From positions 1 to 14,553 of the forward strand of contig JAUVGM010000017.1 of NCBI GenBank assembly GCA_030593785.1: DNA of 14,553 nucleotides, written 5' to 3'. Each line of letters opens with the position of its first letter. Position 1 is the first letter of the stretch. Of this stretch, positions 6,859 to 14,022 are shown piece by piece. Position numbers and translations under genes: made by a program. The notes under the pieces are model-generated. The model did not search any database. It was given only the letters and a program-made list of their open reading frames with translations, and was not told the DNA's origin. Source of the stretch: Gammaproteobacteria bacterium (GTDB taxonomy: Bacteria > Pseudomonadota > Gammaproteobacteria > UBA6429 > Thiohalophilaceae).

Positions 6859-7254
6859 TTAATCTTCAGCAGTAAATCCAAACGCTTTGTCATGAACATA
6901 AACTAACTTGCAGTCTTCAATATACTTAGCATCATGAATTCGACCTGCTTTAACATAACCAGTATCACCTTTATTAAGAATAACTTCTTCGCCATCAGCA
7001 ACAAGACCATCATTTTCTTTAGTATAAAATTTAATCGACATTTTACCTTCAACAACAATCGTCATATCATCTCCAGGATGTGAATGAGGTGGTTCTTCTG
7101 AACCCGCATCCCATCGTTCTAACATCACTTCAGCGCCATCAGGATTTGTGGGATATGTTGTTCTAAGTGTAAAACCTTCTGGCGTTTCAGGAACAGAAAT
7201 ATGGTTATTCCAAACGTTGCTGGTTTCACTTGTTACTTCATTTATATTGCTCAT
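6859..7254 (-). CDS. Single-domain cupin protein
   Basis: Small 131-residue cytoplasmic protein with one cupin barrel. The first cupin motif is PPHSHPGDDMTIVVEG, giving His57, His59 and Asp63, where the canonical ligand is Glu. The second motif is GDTGYVKAGRIHDAKY, giving His107. The metal site is therefore probably intact, with Asp for Glu. Such proteins may be small dioxygenases, isomerases or ligand sensors; the sequence does not decide. The start is ATG 7254 with GAGG seven bases upstream. The gene sits between DUF2237 (65-base gap) and PrxQ (31-base gap from stop to the chosen start), all on one strand, suggesting a shared redox or stress role. Confidence 0.87.
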   Translation of the reverse strand: MSNINEVTSETSNVWNNHISVPETPEGFTLRTTYPTNPDGAEVMLERWDAGSEEPPHSHPGDDMTIVVEGKMSIKFYTKENDGLVADGEEVILNKGDTGYVKAGRIHDAKYIEDCKLVYVHDKAFGFTAED

Positions 7255-7319
7255 ATTAAAACCTCAAGTAGTACTATAATTTTCACTTTCAAATGTTAGT
7301 TACGTTCTATAATTATTGG

Positions 7320-7697
7320 TTAATTTAAATCAACAGCATATTTTTTCAGCAACTCAAAAGGGACGACTTCTAATGTTCTCTTATGAGTCCGCGTTAAATA
7401 AATACGCGGTGCCATACCATCTTCATGCGCCTCTAACCATCTTGCTGCACACAAACACCATGTATTACCCTGTTTCAAGCCTTCAAAACCAAATTCAAGT
7501 GCTGGCGTCGATAAATCATTTCCTTTAAATCGTGAATATTCAAGAAACTCCGTCGTTGCTTCTATACAAACGGTATGCAACCCCACATCGTCTTTACATG
7601 TATTACATTTACTGTCACGAAAGAAACCTGTTACAGGACTGTCTCCACACATCATCAGTGGCTCACCTAATACGCTGACTGAGTCATCCATATCCAT
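7320..7697 (-). CDS. DUF2237 family protein
   Basis: The 125-residue sequence matches the DUF2237 pattern throughout: SVLGEPLMMC near the N-terminus, then TGFFRDSKCNTCKDDVG, LHTVC, FLEYSRFKGNDLSTP, EFGFEGLKQG and WCLCAARWLEA, and a C-terminal LEVVPFELLKKYA. Several cysteines (those in KCNTC, HTVC, WCLC) are family-conserved and suggest a metal or redox site, but the biochemical role of the family is not established as far as I know. AGGA is 15 bases before the first ATG, which is long; the second ATG (7691) is an alternative. It is the first gene of the operon with the cupin and peroxiredoxin. Confidence 0.9.
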   Translation of the reverse strand: MDMDDSVSVLGEPLMMCGDSPVTGFFRDSKCNTCKDDVGLHTVCIEATTEFLEYSRFKGNDLSTPALEFGFEGLKQGNTWCLCAARWLEAHEDGMAPRIYLTRTHKRTLEVVPFELLKKYAVDLN

Positions 7698-7757
7698 CTT
7701 TATTTATTTATTTCCTTTAACCATGCCGAAACTATGATAATAAATTAATATTAAATA

Positions 7758-7763
7758 ATTATA
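7758..7763 (-). promoter_or_regulatory. Candidate -10 box for the DUF2237-cupin-PrxQ operon
   Basis: A perfect TATAAT on the minus strand, in GATATAATTATT, lies about 60 bases before the DUF2237 start. No clear -35 partner is seen. It is the best -10 match in the 158-base divergent gap shared with the DUF1499 gene. Confidence 0.3.
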
Positions 7764-7855
7764 TCGTATAGACTATAAAAACGCGCACTGCAAAATATAA
7801 AAATTAACATCATAATAATTATGTTTCTTTATAAATAGAAATAAATGAGCCCCAG

Positions 7856-8329
7856 ATGAAAACTGCATTAATTATTTTACTTATCCTCTTTTCTGCTTTC
7901 ATGATTTATTTCTTCCTTCTTGGACAGCAATCAAAATCTAAACACCCTACTGGTTTAATTGATGGGCATTTATCAAAATGCCCAAATACACCAAACTGTT
8001 TTAATACTGAATTTAAAGATCATACTGGACATTACATTTCACCAATCAAAGTATCAGATCAATCAAATAATTCATTATCTATACTAAAAGATATTGTTCG
8101 TGATATGGATGGCGTTATCCAAGCAGAAAATGTAGATTATTTTTCTGCTGTTTTCTCGTCATCTGTTTTTGGCTTTGTTGACGATTTAGAAATAAGAATG
8201 GATACAAAGAATAACCTTGTCCATATTCGTTCTGCATCAAGAGTAGGACGTAGTGATATGGGCGTAAATAAAAAGAGAATTGTGTTAATAAAAAAACTAT
8301 ATAAAAAGAAGTCGATAGAAATCAATTAA
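7856..8329 (+). CDS. DUF1499 family membrane-anchored protein
   Basis: A 157-residue protein with a single N-terminal hydrophobic segment (about residues 3-22, ALIILLILFSAFMIYFFLLG). The rest is probably outside the cytoplasm. The DUF1499 pattern follows: LSKCPNTPNCFNT near residue 40, then the YFSAVFSSSVFGFVDDLEIR core, and HIRSASRVGRSDMGVNKKRI at the C-terminal side. The molecular function of the family is not established; the two cysteines of CPNTPNC are typical. The Shine-Dalgarno sequence is weak (GAG seven bases upstream). The gene ends only ten bases from the end of the convergent glutathione transferase gene. Confidence 0.88.
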   Translation: MKTALIILLILFSAFMIYFFLLGQQSKSKHPTGLIDGHLSKCPNTPNCFNTEFKDHTGHYISPIKVSDQSNNSLSILKDIVRDMDGVIQAENVDYFSAVFSSSVFGFVDDLEIRMDTKNNLVHIRSASRVGRSDMGVNKKRIVLIKKLYKKKSIEIN

Positions 8330-8339
8330 AAATTTCCTT

Positions 8340-8996
8340 CTATCTCCCACTTCCAAACACGATAGATTCTTTATTATCTAACCACTGGGGATATTTTTTC
8401 ATTACTTTAGAAAATATTGAGTTTTGATAATGTTTCTCAAGCCATTTTTGGATTTTTGGGTAAGGAGCCTGTAAATACCATTTACGATCAACACGCGAAA
8501 ATTGTCGTATAAAAGGTAAGATTGCATAGTCTACCAGGCATGGCGCTACCCCCATAAAAAAATCATTTTTCATTAGGCGTTGTTCAAGTTCGCTAATAAA
8601 GAGCTCACAATGTTGTCGACAGTATACTTCATCAATATCGTGATAACGCGAAGCGGCTTTATATTTATTTAATGCTTCGACAAACTCATTGTCATTACGA
8701 CGTATAAAAGCCATTATATCTGAAAAGGCTTTGTCATCGTGTTCGAAAAGTAAGTTATTAGGATCGCTTTGCTTTAATGCCCAAAGCATAATGTCGAGGC
8801 TTTCATCAATAACAGAGCCATCATCAAATAATAAAACAGGCACGGTACCTTTAGCAGAAACGGCAATCATTTCATCGGGGATATTGGTCATTACAATATC
8901 ACGTAACATAACCTTTTGTTCTGCTAGCAATAACCCCATTCTTGCACGCATGGCATAAGGGCATTGTCGTAAAGAATAAAGTATGGGTAATGACAT
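8340..8996 (-). CDS. Glutathione S-transferase family protein
   Basis: A 218-residue soluble protein with an N-terminal thioredoxin fold and a C-terminal helical domain. The start LYSLRQCPYAMRAR gives a candidate catalytic Cys12, as in omega-, beta- and glutaredoxin-like transferases. Pro53 in GTVPVL is the cis-proline, and Glu65-Ser66 in IDESLDIM is the glutathione gamma-glutamyl contact. A Cys-type active site suggests thiol transfer or deglutathionylation rather than classical conjugation; the substrate is unknown. ATG 8996 has no good Shine-Dalgarno sequence. The gene follows a strong terminator at 9025-9066, so it needs its own promoter or read-through from the OmpA-domain gene. Confidence 0.9.
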   Translation of the reverse strand: MSLPILYSLRQCPYAMRARMGLLLAEQKVMLRDIVMTNIPDEMIAVSAKGTVPVLLFDDGSVIDESLDIMLWALKQSDPNNLLFEHDDKAFSDIMAFIRRNDNEFVEALNKYKAASRYHDIDEVYCRQHCELFISELEQRLMKNDFFMGVAPCLVDYAILPFIRQFSRVDRKWYLQAPYPKIQKWLEKHYQNSIFSKVMKKYPQWLDNKESIVFGSGR

Positions 8997-9024
8997 AAAT
9001 TTAACTTAAATTAGAAACATTAAA

Positions 9025-9066
9025 AAAGGGGTTGATGTGTTTACGTTAAATCACAGCAACCCCTTT
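9025..9066 (-). terminator. Strong intrinsic terminator of the OmpA-domain gene
   Basis: AAAGGGGTTG (9025-9034) pairs perfectly with CAACCCCTTT (9057-9066). After a one-base mismatch the stem continues with TGTG/CACA. On the minus strand the stem is followed directly by six T (9027-9022). It lies about 90 bases after the OmpA-domain stop codon and before the glutathione transferase gene. On the plus strand the tract after the stem (TTTATTATAT) is weaker. Confidence 0.82.
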
Positions 9067-9135
9067 ATTATATCCTAATATCTTGCTTCTATAACCTGTT
9101 TACGGTCTCCCCTGAATTTAATACTTCTCCATGAA

Positions 9136-9151
9136 AAATGTAATTACATTT
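9136..9151. repeat. 16-bp AT-rich palindrome after the OmpA-domain gene
   Basis: AAATGTAATTACATTT is a perfect palindrome just after the stop codon at 9158. It could fold as a 6-bp AT stem with an AATT loop. It is much weaker than the terminator 70 bases further on, and may be coincidence in AT-rich DNA. Confidence 0.3.
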
Positions 9152-9157
9152 ATTATA

Positions 9158-10525
9158 TTATTGCTTTACTGACAAGACTAAATCCACACGTCGATTTGTA
9201 GCGCGTCCAGCTGATGTTTCATTAGAAGCGATAGGATGTGATTCTCCAAAACCTGAATATGTTATTTTGTAGCCTCCTCTAAGAGAAGCAATAAACTTGG
9301 CAACCGCTGAGGCTCTTTTTTTCGAAAGTTTTTTATTAATCTTGGCTGAACCCACCGAGTCGGTATGACCTTGAACAACAACTTTTTCAGCATCCAGTTT
9401 TTTAATAATCGCATCAACACTGGAAATTAATTGCTTTGAAGACTCAGGAATAACGGCATTACCTGACTTAAAGTTAATACGCTTAAGTCTAAAGACTAAT
9501 TTGTTACCTTGTTGATATACCAGTGCCTCGTCTTGTGAAAGTACCTTTTGTGCTTCGTCCATTGCTTGCTGAAATCTAACTTGTGTTGAAGCTCTAGACA
9601 GTTGCTCTTTCTGTGTTTTAAGAACACCTTCTGTACGTATCAGTGCACCCTCTTTTTCCTGTAGCGTCATTTTTGTTGTTTTTAAATTCGCTTGCAGCTT
9701 TCCAACATTAGAAGACAGTTCACCCAATGCCCGTTTTTGTTTCACTATTTGAACAGCAATATTTTCAGGGGTACCTTTTGCTCCCTTGATCACATTCATA
9801 ACATCAAACAATAAGGTCGCACTCGCTAACGATTCATTAACACTATCCTTATATACCTTTGGACTACGCGGGCTCTGAGCAATAATATTAATCGCAGTTT
9901 TATAATCTAACGATGCTGTCCGCAATGATTTTGGTGTGAGATCATCAGCATCATCTTCAATGGCTTGTTTAATCGCTTGATTAGCCGCATTGAGTTGAGA
10001 GAACTGAACTGCCTTCGATTCTAAAACGAGATATTTTTTCTGAAATTCAGAGAAGTCATCAGGAGAAAGCAATTTACTAAATTGGCTGGTTTCACTTTTT
10101 AAGTCATCATCAATTTCCATCATGCTCTCAACGAGTGCATCACTTTTTCTGACGCCGGCTGACAGCGAAGATGCTCTGGCCTTAAGTATACGACGAGCAG
10201 ATTTTTTTCTGACTTTTGATATTTTTTTCGCATCCTGGAAAAAGGCCTTTGCAATGGATGCTTTTTCCAAAACGGCTTCACTCGACTCACCTTGCTCAAG
10301 TGCTAACTTGGCTTCAGCCAGAAATTCACTACCTTTTGAATAGTTATCATCGGCTAAAACATCATGTTGCTCCTGTTGTGCCGTGGCCATTCTTTGCTCT
10401 ACCTCAGCGATACCTTTAACGGGATCACTACCGGACATCAATTTCGCTTGCCTGTGACTGGCACACCCACTTGCAATTATTACGGTAATCGAGATTAACC
10501 ATAGGGATTTAATTAGCTTATTCAC
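9158..10525 (-). CDS. OmpA-domain lipoprotein with long helical stalk
   Basis: A 455-residue envelope protein. The signal peptide ends in the lipobox IASGC, with Cys21 the lipidation site. Residues from about 30 to 110 resemble the DUF4398 helical segment (EVEQRMATAQQEQ, SEFLAEAKLALEQGE). A long helical and coiled-coil region runs to about residue 340. The C-terminal OmpA-like peptidoglycan-binding domain has VVVQGHTDSVGSAKIN, the LSKKRA helix and GRATNRRVDLVL, which supply the Asp and Arg that hold diaminopimelate. The start is GTG 10525 with AGGAG nine bases upstream. It probably tethers the outer membrane to peptidoglycan, like a long Pal. It ends at a strong terminator and is divergent from another lipoprotein gene. 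Confidence 0.92.
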   Translation of the reverse strand: MNKLIKSLWLISITVIIASGCASHRQAKLMSGSDPVKGIAEVEQRMATAQQEQHDVLADDNYSKGSEFLAEAKLALEQGESSEAVLEKASIAKAFFQDAKKISKVRKKSARRILKARASSLSAGVRKSDALVESMMEIDDDLKSETSQFSKLLSPDDFSEFQKKYLVLESKAVQFSQLNAANQAIKQAIEDDADDLTPKSLRTASLDYKTAINIIAQSPRSPKVYKDSVNESLASATLLFDVMNVIKGAKGTPENIAVQIVKQKRALGELSSNVGKLQANLKTTKMTLQEKEGALIRTEGVLKTQKEQLSRASTQVRFQQAMDEAQKVLSQDEALVYQQGNKLVFRLKRINFKSGNAVIPESSKQLISSVDAIIKKLDAEKVVVQGHTDSVGSAKINKKLSKKRASAVAKFIASLRGGYKITYSGFGESHPIASNETSAGRATNRRVDLVLSVKQ

Positions 10526-10733
10526 AACGCAATACTCCTGTTTTCAATAATATCTGCTATATATCTAATAAAACTACCAAGTTTTCTACGGCTTTTATAC
10601 TACACGATGTGACCATGTTCAAAAACAAGTCATTTAAATTCAATGACTTCGCCCTATTTAGCCTAATTGCATTAATTTTTATTGTAATTAAAGGGTATTG
10701 TCGAATAGGTATGGTTTTTTGCGCGACATATTT

Positions 10734-10742
10734 TGCTAAAAT
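10734..10742 (+). promoter_or_regulatory. Candidate extended -10 promoter of the coiled-coil lipoprotein gene
   Basis: TGCTAAAAT is an extended -10 element (TG-n-TAAAAT) that would start a transcript near 10749, some 25 bases before ATG 10774. A T-rich run lies where a -35 would be. If used, it rules out the longer frame beginning at 10609. Confidence 0.4.
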
Positions 10743-10773
10743 GGCTCATTTTTCTACCCACAGAAGTCATTTT

Positions 10774-11649
10774 ATGAAAAGCCATTTCCAACGATTTACC
10801 GCTCTACTTTTATCCACACTCATTTTAACAGGCTGTTTTGGGCCAGAATCACCTCAGGATGTGACTCGAGAATTCTGGGAAGCCGTTATCACTCAAAATG
10901 TAGATGATACGATCGAATACTCAACCCTGTTGGATGCGAAAAGCTACGATTCATTTAATAAAAAGTGGGATGGCTACCAGCTTGTTATAGGCAAGATCGT
11001 GATTGATGGAAATCAGGCTGAGGTTGAAACGAAATTATCACGAATCGATAACAACAGCGAAAATCACAGAAAGCTAAATACATACCTGGTAAAACAAGAT
11101 GGGCAATGGAAAGTGGATTACGTTCACACGGCAAAATCAATGGATGGTGATGTGTTTACTCAATTTCTGGGACAACTGGATGATCTGGGTAAAAAGCTAT
11201 CTGATACGCTAAAGGATTCATCGAATAAATTTAGTATTGAAATGAAACGCCTTGAAAATGAGTTAAAAATATTTGCGCAATCGACAAGTGACGAAGCTAA
11301 CAAGATTATTGAGCAACATGGTGCAGAACTTAAAAAGAGCATTGAAGAGCTAGCCGAATCCATTGATCGTGCGTTAAAAGAACACAATAATGATTTATCT
11401 GAAGAAGAGAAAAGAAAGTTACTCAAAGTATCTGATGATCTAAACAAGAGCCAGCAAAGCCTATCTACACCAACAGTCAGTAACATTAACCAAAGTAACC
11501 GCTATATGATTCAGGCACAACAACAGCTGGATGAAATTAATAACGAAACAATATCAAGCTATAAAAAACAGTGGCAAGATTGGCAGTACAGCTTTGAACG
11601 TGACATGCAATCTTTGTTGGATGCACTATCAACCAAACGAAAAAATTAA
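10774..11649 (+). CDS. Lipoprotein with NTF2-like domain and C-terminal coiled coil
   Basis: The frame is open from 10609, but ATG 10774 gives a clean lipoprotein signal (LLLSTLILTGC, Cys21), so I choose that start; the product has 291 residues. Residues from about 27 to 125 (DVTREFWEAV, then SRIDNNSENHRKLNTYL, VKQDGQWKVDYV) resemble the DUF4878/NTF2-like fold found in many bacterial lipoproteins. The rest is a charged, Glu/Lys-rich helical region with heptad character, rich in Ser, Asp and Gln. Neither part has catalytic motifs. The gene diverges from the OmpA-domain lipoprotein, which is also mostly helical. A shared envelope role is plausible but inferred. Confidence 0.8.
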   Translation: MKSHFQRFTALLLSTLILTGCFGPESPQDVTREFWEAVITQNVDDTIEYSTLLDAKSYDSFNKKWDGYQLVIGKIVIDGNQAEVETKLSRIDNNSENHRKLNTYLVKQDGQWKVDYVHTAKSMDGDVFTQFLGQLDDLGKKLSDTLKDSSNKFSIEMKRLENELKIFAQSTSDEANKIIEQHGAELKKSIEELAESIDRALKEHNNDLSEEEKRKLLKVSDDLNKSQQSLSTPTVSNINQSNRYMIQAQQQLDEINNETISSYKKQWQDWQYSFERDMQSLLDALSTKRKN

Positions 11650-11669
11650 CTAACTACATGAAAAGTTAG
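11650..11669 (-). terminator. Weak intrinsic terminator candidate of the GMC gene
   Basis: On the minus strand CTAACT (11669-11664) and AGTTAG (11655-11650) form a 6-bp stem with an 8-base loop. It is followed by TTAATTTTTT (11649-11640). It starts five bases after the GMC stop codon. The stem is short and AT-rich, so strength is doubtful. Confidence 0.35.
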
Positions 11670-11674
11670 AGCAA

Positions 11675-13231
11675 TTAATTCTTCAACTCTTCCTTAAGTT
11701 TATTCGCTAGTAATGTCGCCATTGCATAAATCGGTAATGATGGATTAGCGCCAACACTGGTGGGGAATATTGAACCGTCAATAACACTTAAGTTTGATAA
11801 ATGATGATGATGCCCATCTAGATTTACAACTGTGTTTTTAATATCAGTTCCCATTGCACAACCACCCATGATATGTGCAGAAAAAAGCTTCGCCCTAATA
11901 GATGCAAGTGGTAAACCTTTAATTCCTTTTTTTGCTTCTTTCCATGAACGGTACCATGGTGCATCAGTGTGGCTAGGTAGAGCCTCGATGGCACCAGCGG
12001 CAAATTGAATTTCCATCATTGACGCATAAGCGTGTCGTATTCCATCCCAAAGATAATTATTTAATGGATAATCTAGTACAGGTGAACCATCATCATTTAA
12101 TTTAACGGTACCACCAACACTTTGCTCATTAAAACCATCGCGCATTAAAGCAATTAAAGGTTGAGCATGAGAAATATTTGCCATGACATCTGCATGTTCC
12201 TGGCCAAACTCAGTAAACACTGTCGCGGCTAATGCCGGTTGTAAGGGTGCCGCTTCGATCTTATAGCCCATCTTGCCAACTATTCCATCACGCCATAAAA
12301 ATTCATTACTGGTTATCGTTTGCGGAGCTCCATAAAAGGCTTCTATTTTTTCAGGCATACGCGCGGCGCTTCCCGCTGTGACATGTAAAAATGTGCGTTT
12401 ACCCACACGCTCATAAGGATCCGGTAACTCTGATCGCATTAATAAAGCCGGCGTCCCAATACCCCCAGCAGCTAAAACAATATGACGTGCACGTATACGT
12501 ACTTTAACGCCTGTCGTATCTGCACCTCTATCATTCATCGCATGACATTCAACTTCCTTAACCGTATCCCCTTTACTTATCAATTTTTCTGCACGCAATC
12601 GAGAATATAACTGTGCACCCATTTTAAGTGCAGCAGGGATACAAGTAACTAACGTTGATTGTTTTGCACCAACGGGACAACCCATTCCACAATAACCCAA
12701 GTTACGACAATTTTTAACATTGCGAGAAATAATTTCATGCTGCCAATTTAATTTTTTTGCCCCACGTATAAAAACAGAATTACTTGGGTTATGTACTGGC
12801 CAGGGATGTATGTTGAGCAACTTTTCTGCATAGTCATATGAAGACTTTAATGATGCGGCATCTAAAGACCAGCCATAAACCTGTTGCCAATGTTCAAGTG
12901 TATTTGATGGAATACGAAAACAACTTGTCCAGTTAACGGTTGTACCACCGCCCACTGCTCTGCCTTGTAAAACAGTAATAGCTTTATCTTCCGTTTTACG
13001 ATTAGCCACTTCATGATACAAGTTTGGATAAGCATCTGATTCTTGCATGTGAAAATCAGCAGTCGATTGATAGGGGCCTTCTTCAACCATCACAACCTTT
13101 AAACCGGCTTCAGAAAATATTTGTGCACTAATGCCTCCGCCTGCACCGGTACCAATTACAACCACATCGGCCTCAACAATGTGATCTTGTTTTAATGTAC
13201 TGCAATCTATAGTTGAATGATTAGTCTTCAT
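11675..13231 (-). CDS. GMC-family FAD dehydrogenase with 3Fe-4S-type cysteine motif
   Basis: Catalytic flavoprotein of a membrane-linked sugar or alcohol dehydrogenase. The start is ATG 13231, overlapping the stop of the upstream gene in ATGA; a longer frame from 13270 would overlap that gene by 43 bases. The product has 518 residues. FAD binding: VVVIGTGAGGG near residue 23, Glu50 ending the second strand, GRAVGGGTTVNW. His453 (SAHIMGGCAMG) and Asn496 (GANPSLP) are the catalytic pair, 43 residues apart, the same spacing as His516/His559 of glucose oxidase. Cys175-x5-Cys181-x3-Cys185 (NCRNLGYCGMGC) matches the 3Fe-4S motif of bacterial FAD-glucose dehydrogenase. There is no signal peptide, so export is expected with the Tat partner. 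Substrate is unknown. Confidence 0.92.
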   Translation of the reverse strand: MKTNHSTIDCSTLKQDHIVEADVVVIGTGAGGGISAQIFSEAGLKVVMVEEGPYQSTADFHMQESDAYPNLYHEVANRKTEDKAITVLQGRAVGGGTTVNWTSCFRIPSNTLEHWQQVYGWSLDAASLKSSYDYAEKLLNIHPWPVHNPSNSVFIRGAKKLNWQHEIISRNVKNCRNLGYCGMGCPVGAKQSTLVTCIPAALKMGAQLYSRLRAEKLISKGDTVKEVECHAMNDRGADTTGVKVRIRARHIVLAAGGIGTPALLMRSELPDPYERVGKRTFLHVTAGSAARMPEKIEAFYGAPQTITSNEFLWRDGIVGKMGYKIEAAPLQPALAATVFTEFGQEHADVMANISHAQPLIALMRDGFNEQSVGGTVKLNDDGSPVLDYPLNNYLWDGIRHAYASMMEIQFAAGAIEALPSHTDAPWYRSWKEAKKGIKGLPLASIRAKLFSAHIMGGCAMGTDIKNTVVNLDGHHHHLSNLSVIDGSIFPTSVGANPSLPIYAMATLLANKLKEELKN

Positions 13232-13764
13232 GAGAGTTTTGGCGGTCCAGGATAATGAATACGTTGCCATGAACGCGGATTGGCATACCAGGAACCGGTG
13301 ATTAAATCATGTAGTGCGATATAACCAACACGCAACAAATCAAAATTAGAATTTTTCCAGTTTGTTAATAAATCTTTAACATTATTCTCACTCACATTGC
13401 GCCAAGAAGACCAAACGCCTGCAATCAAAGAACGAGTCAGAGGAAATTCTAAAACCCAAAGTAATTGTTCAATCTCATCGCGAACCGTTTTAGGGAAATG
13501 AGACACACTTATATCAAAGCCGATAATAATTTCATCAATGGCTTTCTTACGTTCATTGACTTCAAGAGGTAATGCACCCGCTAACATCACAGGAATAATG
13601 GCATGTAATAAATCACGATCCTCATTACCTAACCAAAGACAATCATGACATTTTTCTGTTTCACGGCTCACCATAGAACTACACGCCGCAACCGTTAAGG
13701 TTGCTGAGCCAAGTAAACCGACTTTTAAAAATCGTCTGCGATGTGAGTTAAATGGGGTATTCAT
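13228..13764 (-). CDS. Tat-exported small subunit, gluconate 2-dehydrogenase subunit 3-like
   Basis: A 178-residue partner of the GMC dehydrogenase. The N-terminus has a textbook Tat motif (HRRRFLK, residues 8-14), then the hydrophobic GLLGSATLTV, and a lipobox-like VAAC (Cys28), so it may be a Tat lipoprotein. Residues 39-42 form a CHDC pair. The rest is helical with the family's LHAIIPVML, and it ends in GSWYANPRSWQRIHYPGPP, whose WxxxxYPGPP ending is typical of the gluconate 2-dehydrogenase subunit 3 family. In FAD-glucose dehydrogenase the equivalent gamma subunit carries the folded alpha subunit through Tat. The gene overlaps the next by 4 bp, giving translational coupling. The Shine-Dalgarno sequence is weak (GCGA). 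Confidence 0.9.
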   Translation of the reverse strand: MNTPFNSHRRRFLKVGLLGSATLTVAACSSMVSRETEKCHDCLWLGNEDRDLLHAIIPVMLAGALPLEVNERKKAIDEIIIGFDISVSHFPKTVRDEIEQLLWVLEFPLTRSLIAGVWSSWRNVSENNVKDLLTNWKNSNFDLLRVGYIALHDLITGSWYANPRSWQRIHYPGPPKLS

Positions 13765-13822
13765 TATTTTTCGCTAATTAGGACCTGTTTCTGACTCAAT
13801 TTATGTCTAAAAACTGAAATAG

Positions 13823-13850
13823 TTCACAATTTGTAACTTGCATCTATATA
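13823..13850 (+). promoter_or_regulatory. Candidate promoter of the 35-residue membrane protein gene
   Basis: TTCACA (13823-13828) and TATATA (13845-13850) are spaced by 16 bases, each matching consensus at five of six positions. An alternative -10 box is the perfect TATAAT at 13876-13881, with no clear -35. Either would give a short leader before the ATG at 13906. Confidence 0.35.
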
Positions 13851-13863
13851 AGCATGTACTAAA

Positions 13864-13878
13864 ATAGATGTTATCTAT
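13864..13878. promoter_or_regulatory. Operator-like dyad ATAGAT-GTT-ATCTAT
   Basis: A perfect 6-bp inverted repeat with a 3-base centre lies between the candidate promoter and the start of the small membrane protein gene. It overlaps the TATAAT box at 13876-13881. Position and symmetry suit a repressor site, but no known regulator consensus is recognised. Confidence 0.3.
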
Positions 13879-13905
13879 AATGACGATAGCAAAGGTGAGT
13901 TCACA

Positions 13906-14013
13906 ATGGCAATTGATATTTTAAGTATTATTGGTTCTGCTATAGCAGTACTTGTGGTGGTAGTAATGTTCGGCCTCTGTAAAATTCGTGGTTGTAACAA
14001 GCCGATCCAATAG
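13906..14013 (+). CDS. 35-residue single-helix membrane protein
   Basis: An ATG at 13906 is preceded by AAGGTGAG with a six-base spacer, one of the better ribosome binding sites in the window. The 35-codon frame ends in TAG. The peptide begins MAIDILSIIG, then a hydrophobic helix (about residues 5-24, with a VLVVVV core), then a short basic tail with Cys25 and Cys30 (LCKIRGC). The shape is that of a small inner-membrane protein with a positively charged, probably cytoplasmic, C-terminus. It is not a family I recognise. Neighbours are the divergent Tat/GMC dehydrogenase pair and the convergent TlpA-like thioredoxin, so a role as an accessory subunit is possible but unproven. Confidence 0.65.
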   Translation: MAIDILSIIGSAIAVLVVVVMFGLCKIRGCNKPIQ

Positions 14014-14022
14014 TCGATAGTT

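Noticed and set aside
6828..6899. Longer start for the peroxiredoxin (to 6899)
   Set aside because: It overlaps the cupin gene by 41 bases and lacks a ribosome binding site, whereas ATG 6827 has AAAGG at a good distance and gives the usual family length.
10609..10773. N-terminal extension of the coiled-coil lipoprotein from GTG 10609
   Set aside because: It would bury the lipobox signal at residue 76, and it spans the candidate extended -10 promoter; ATG 10774 gives a normal lipoprotein.
13232..13270. Longer start for the GMC dehydrogenase
   Set aside because: It would overlap the small subunit gene by 43 bases. ATG 13231 gives the common ATGA overlap and a normal N-terminus just before the FAD motif.
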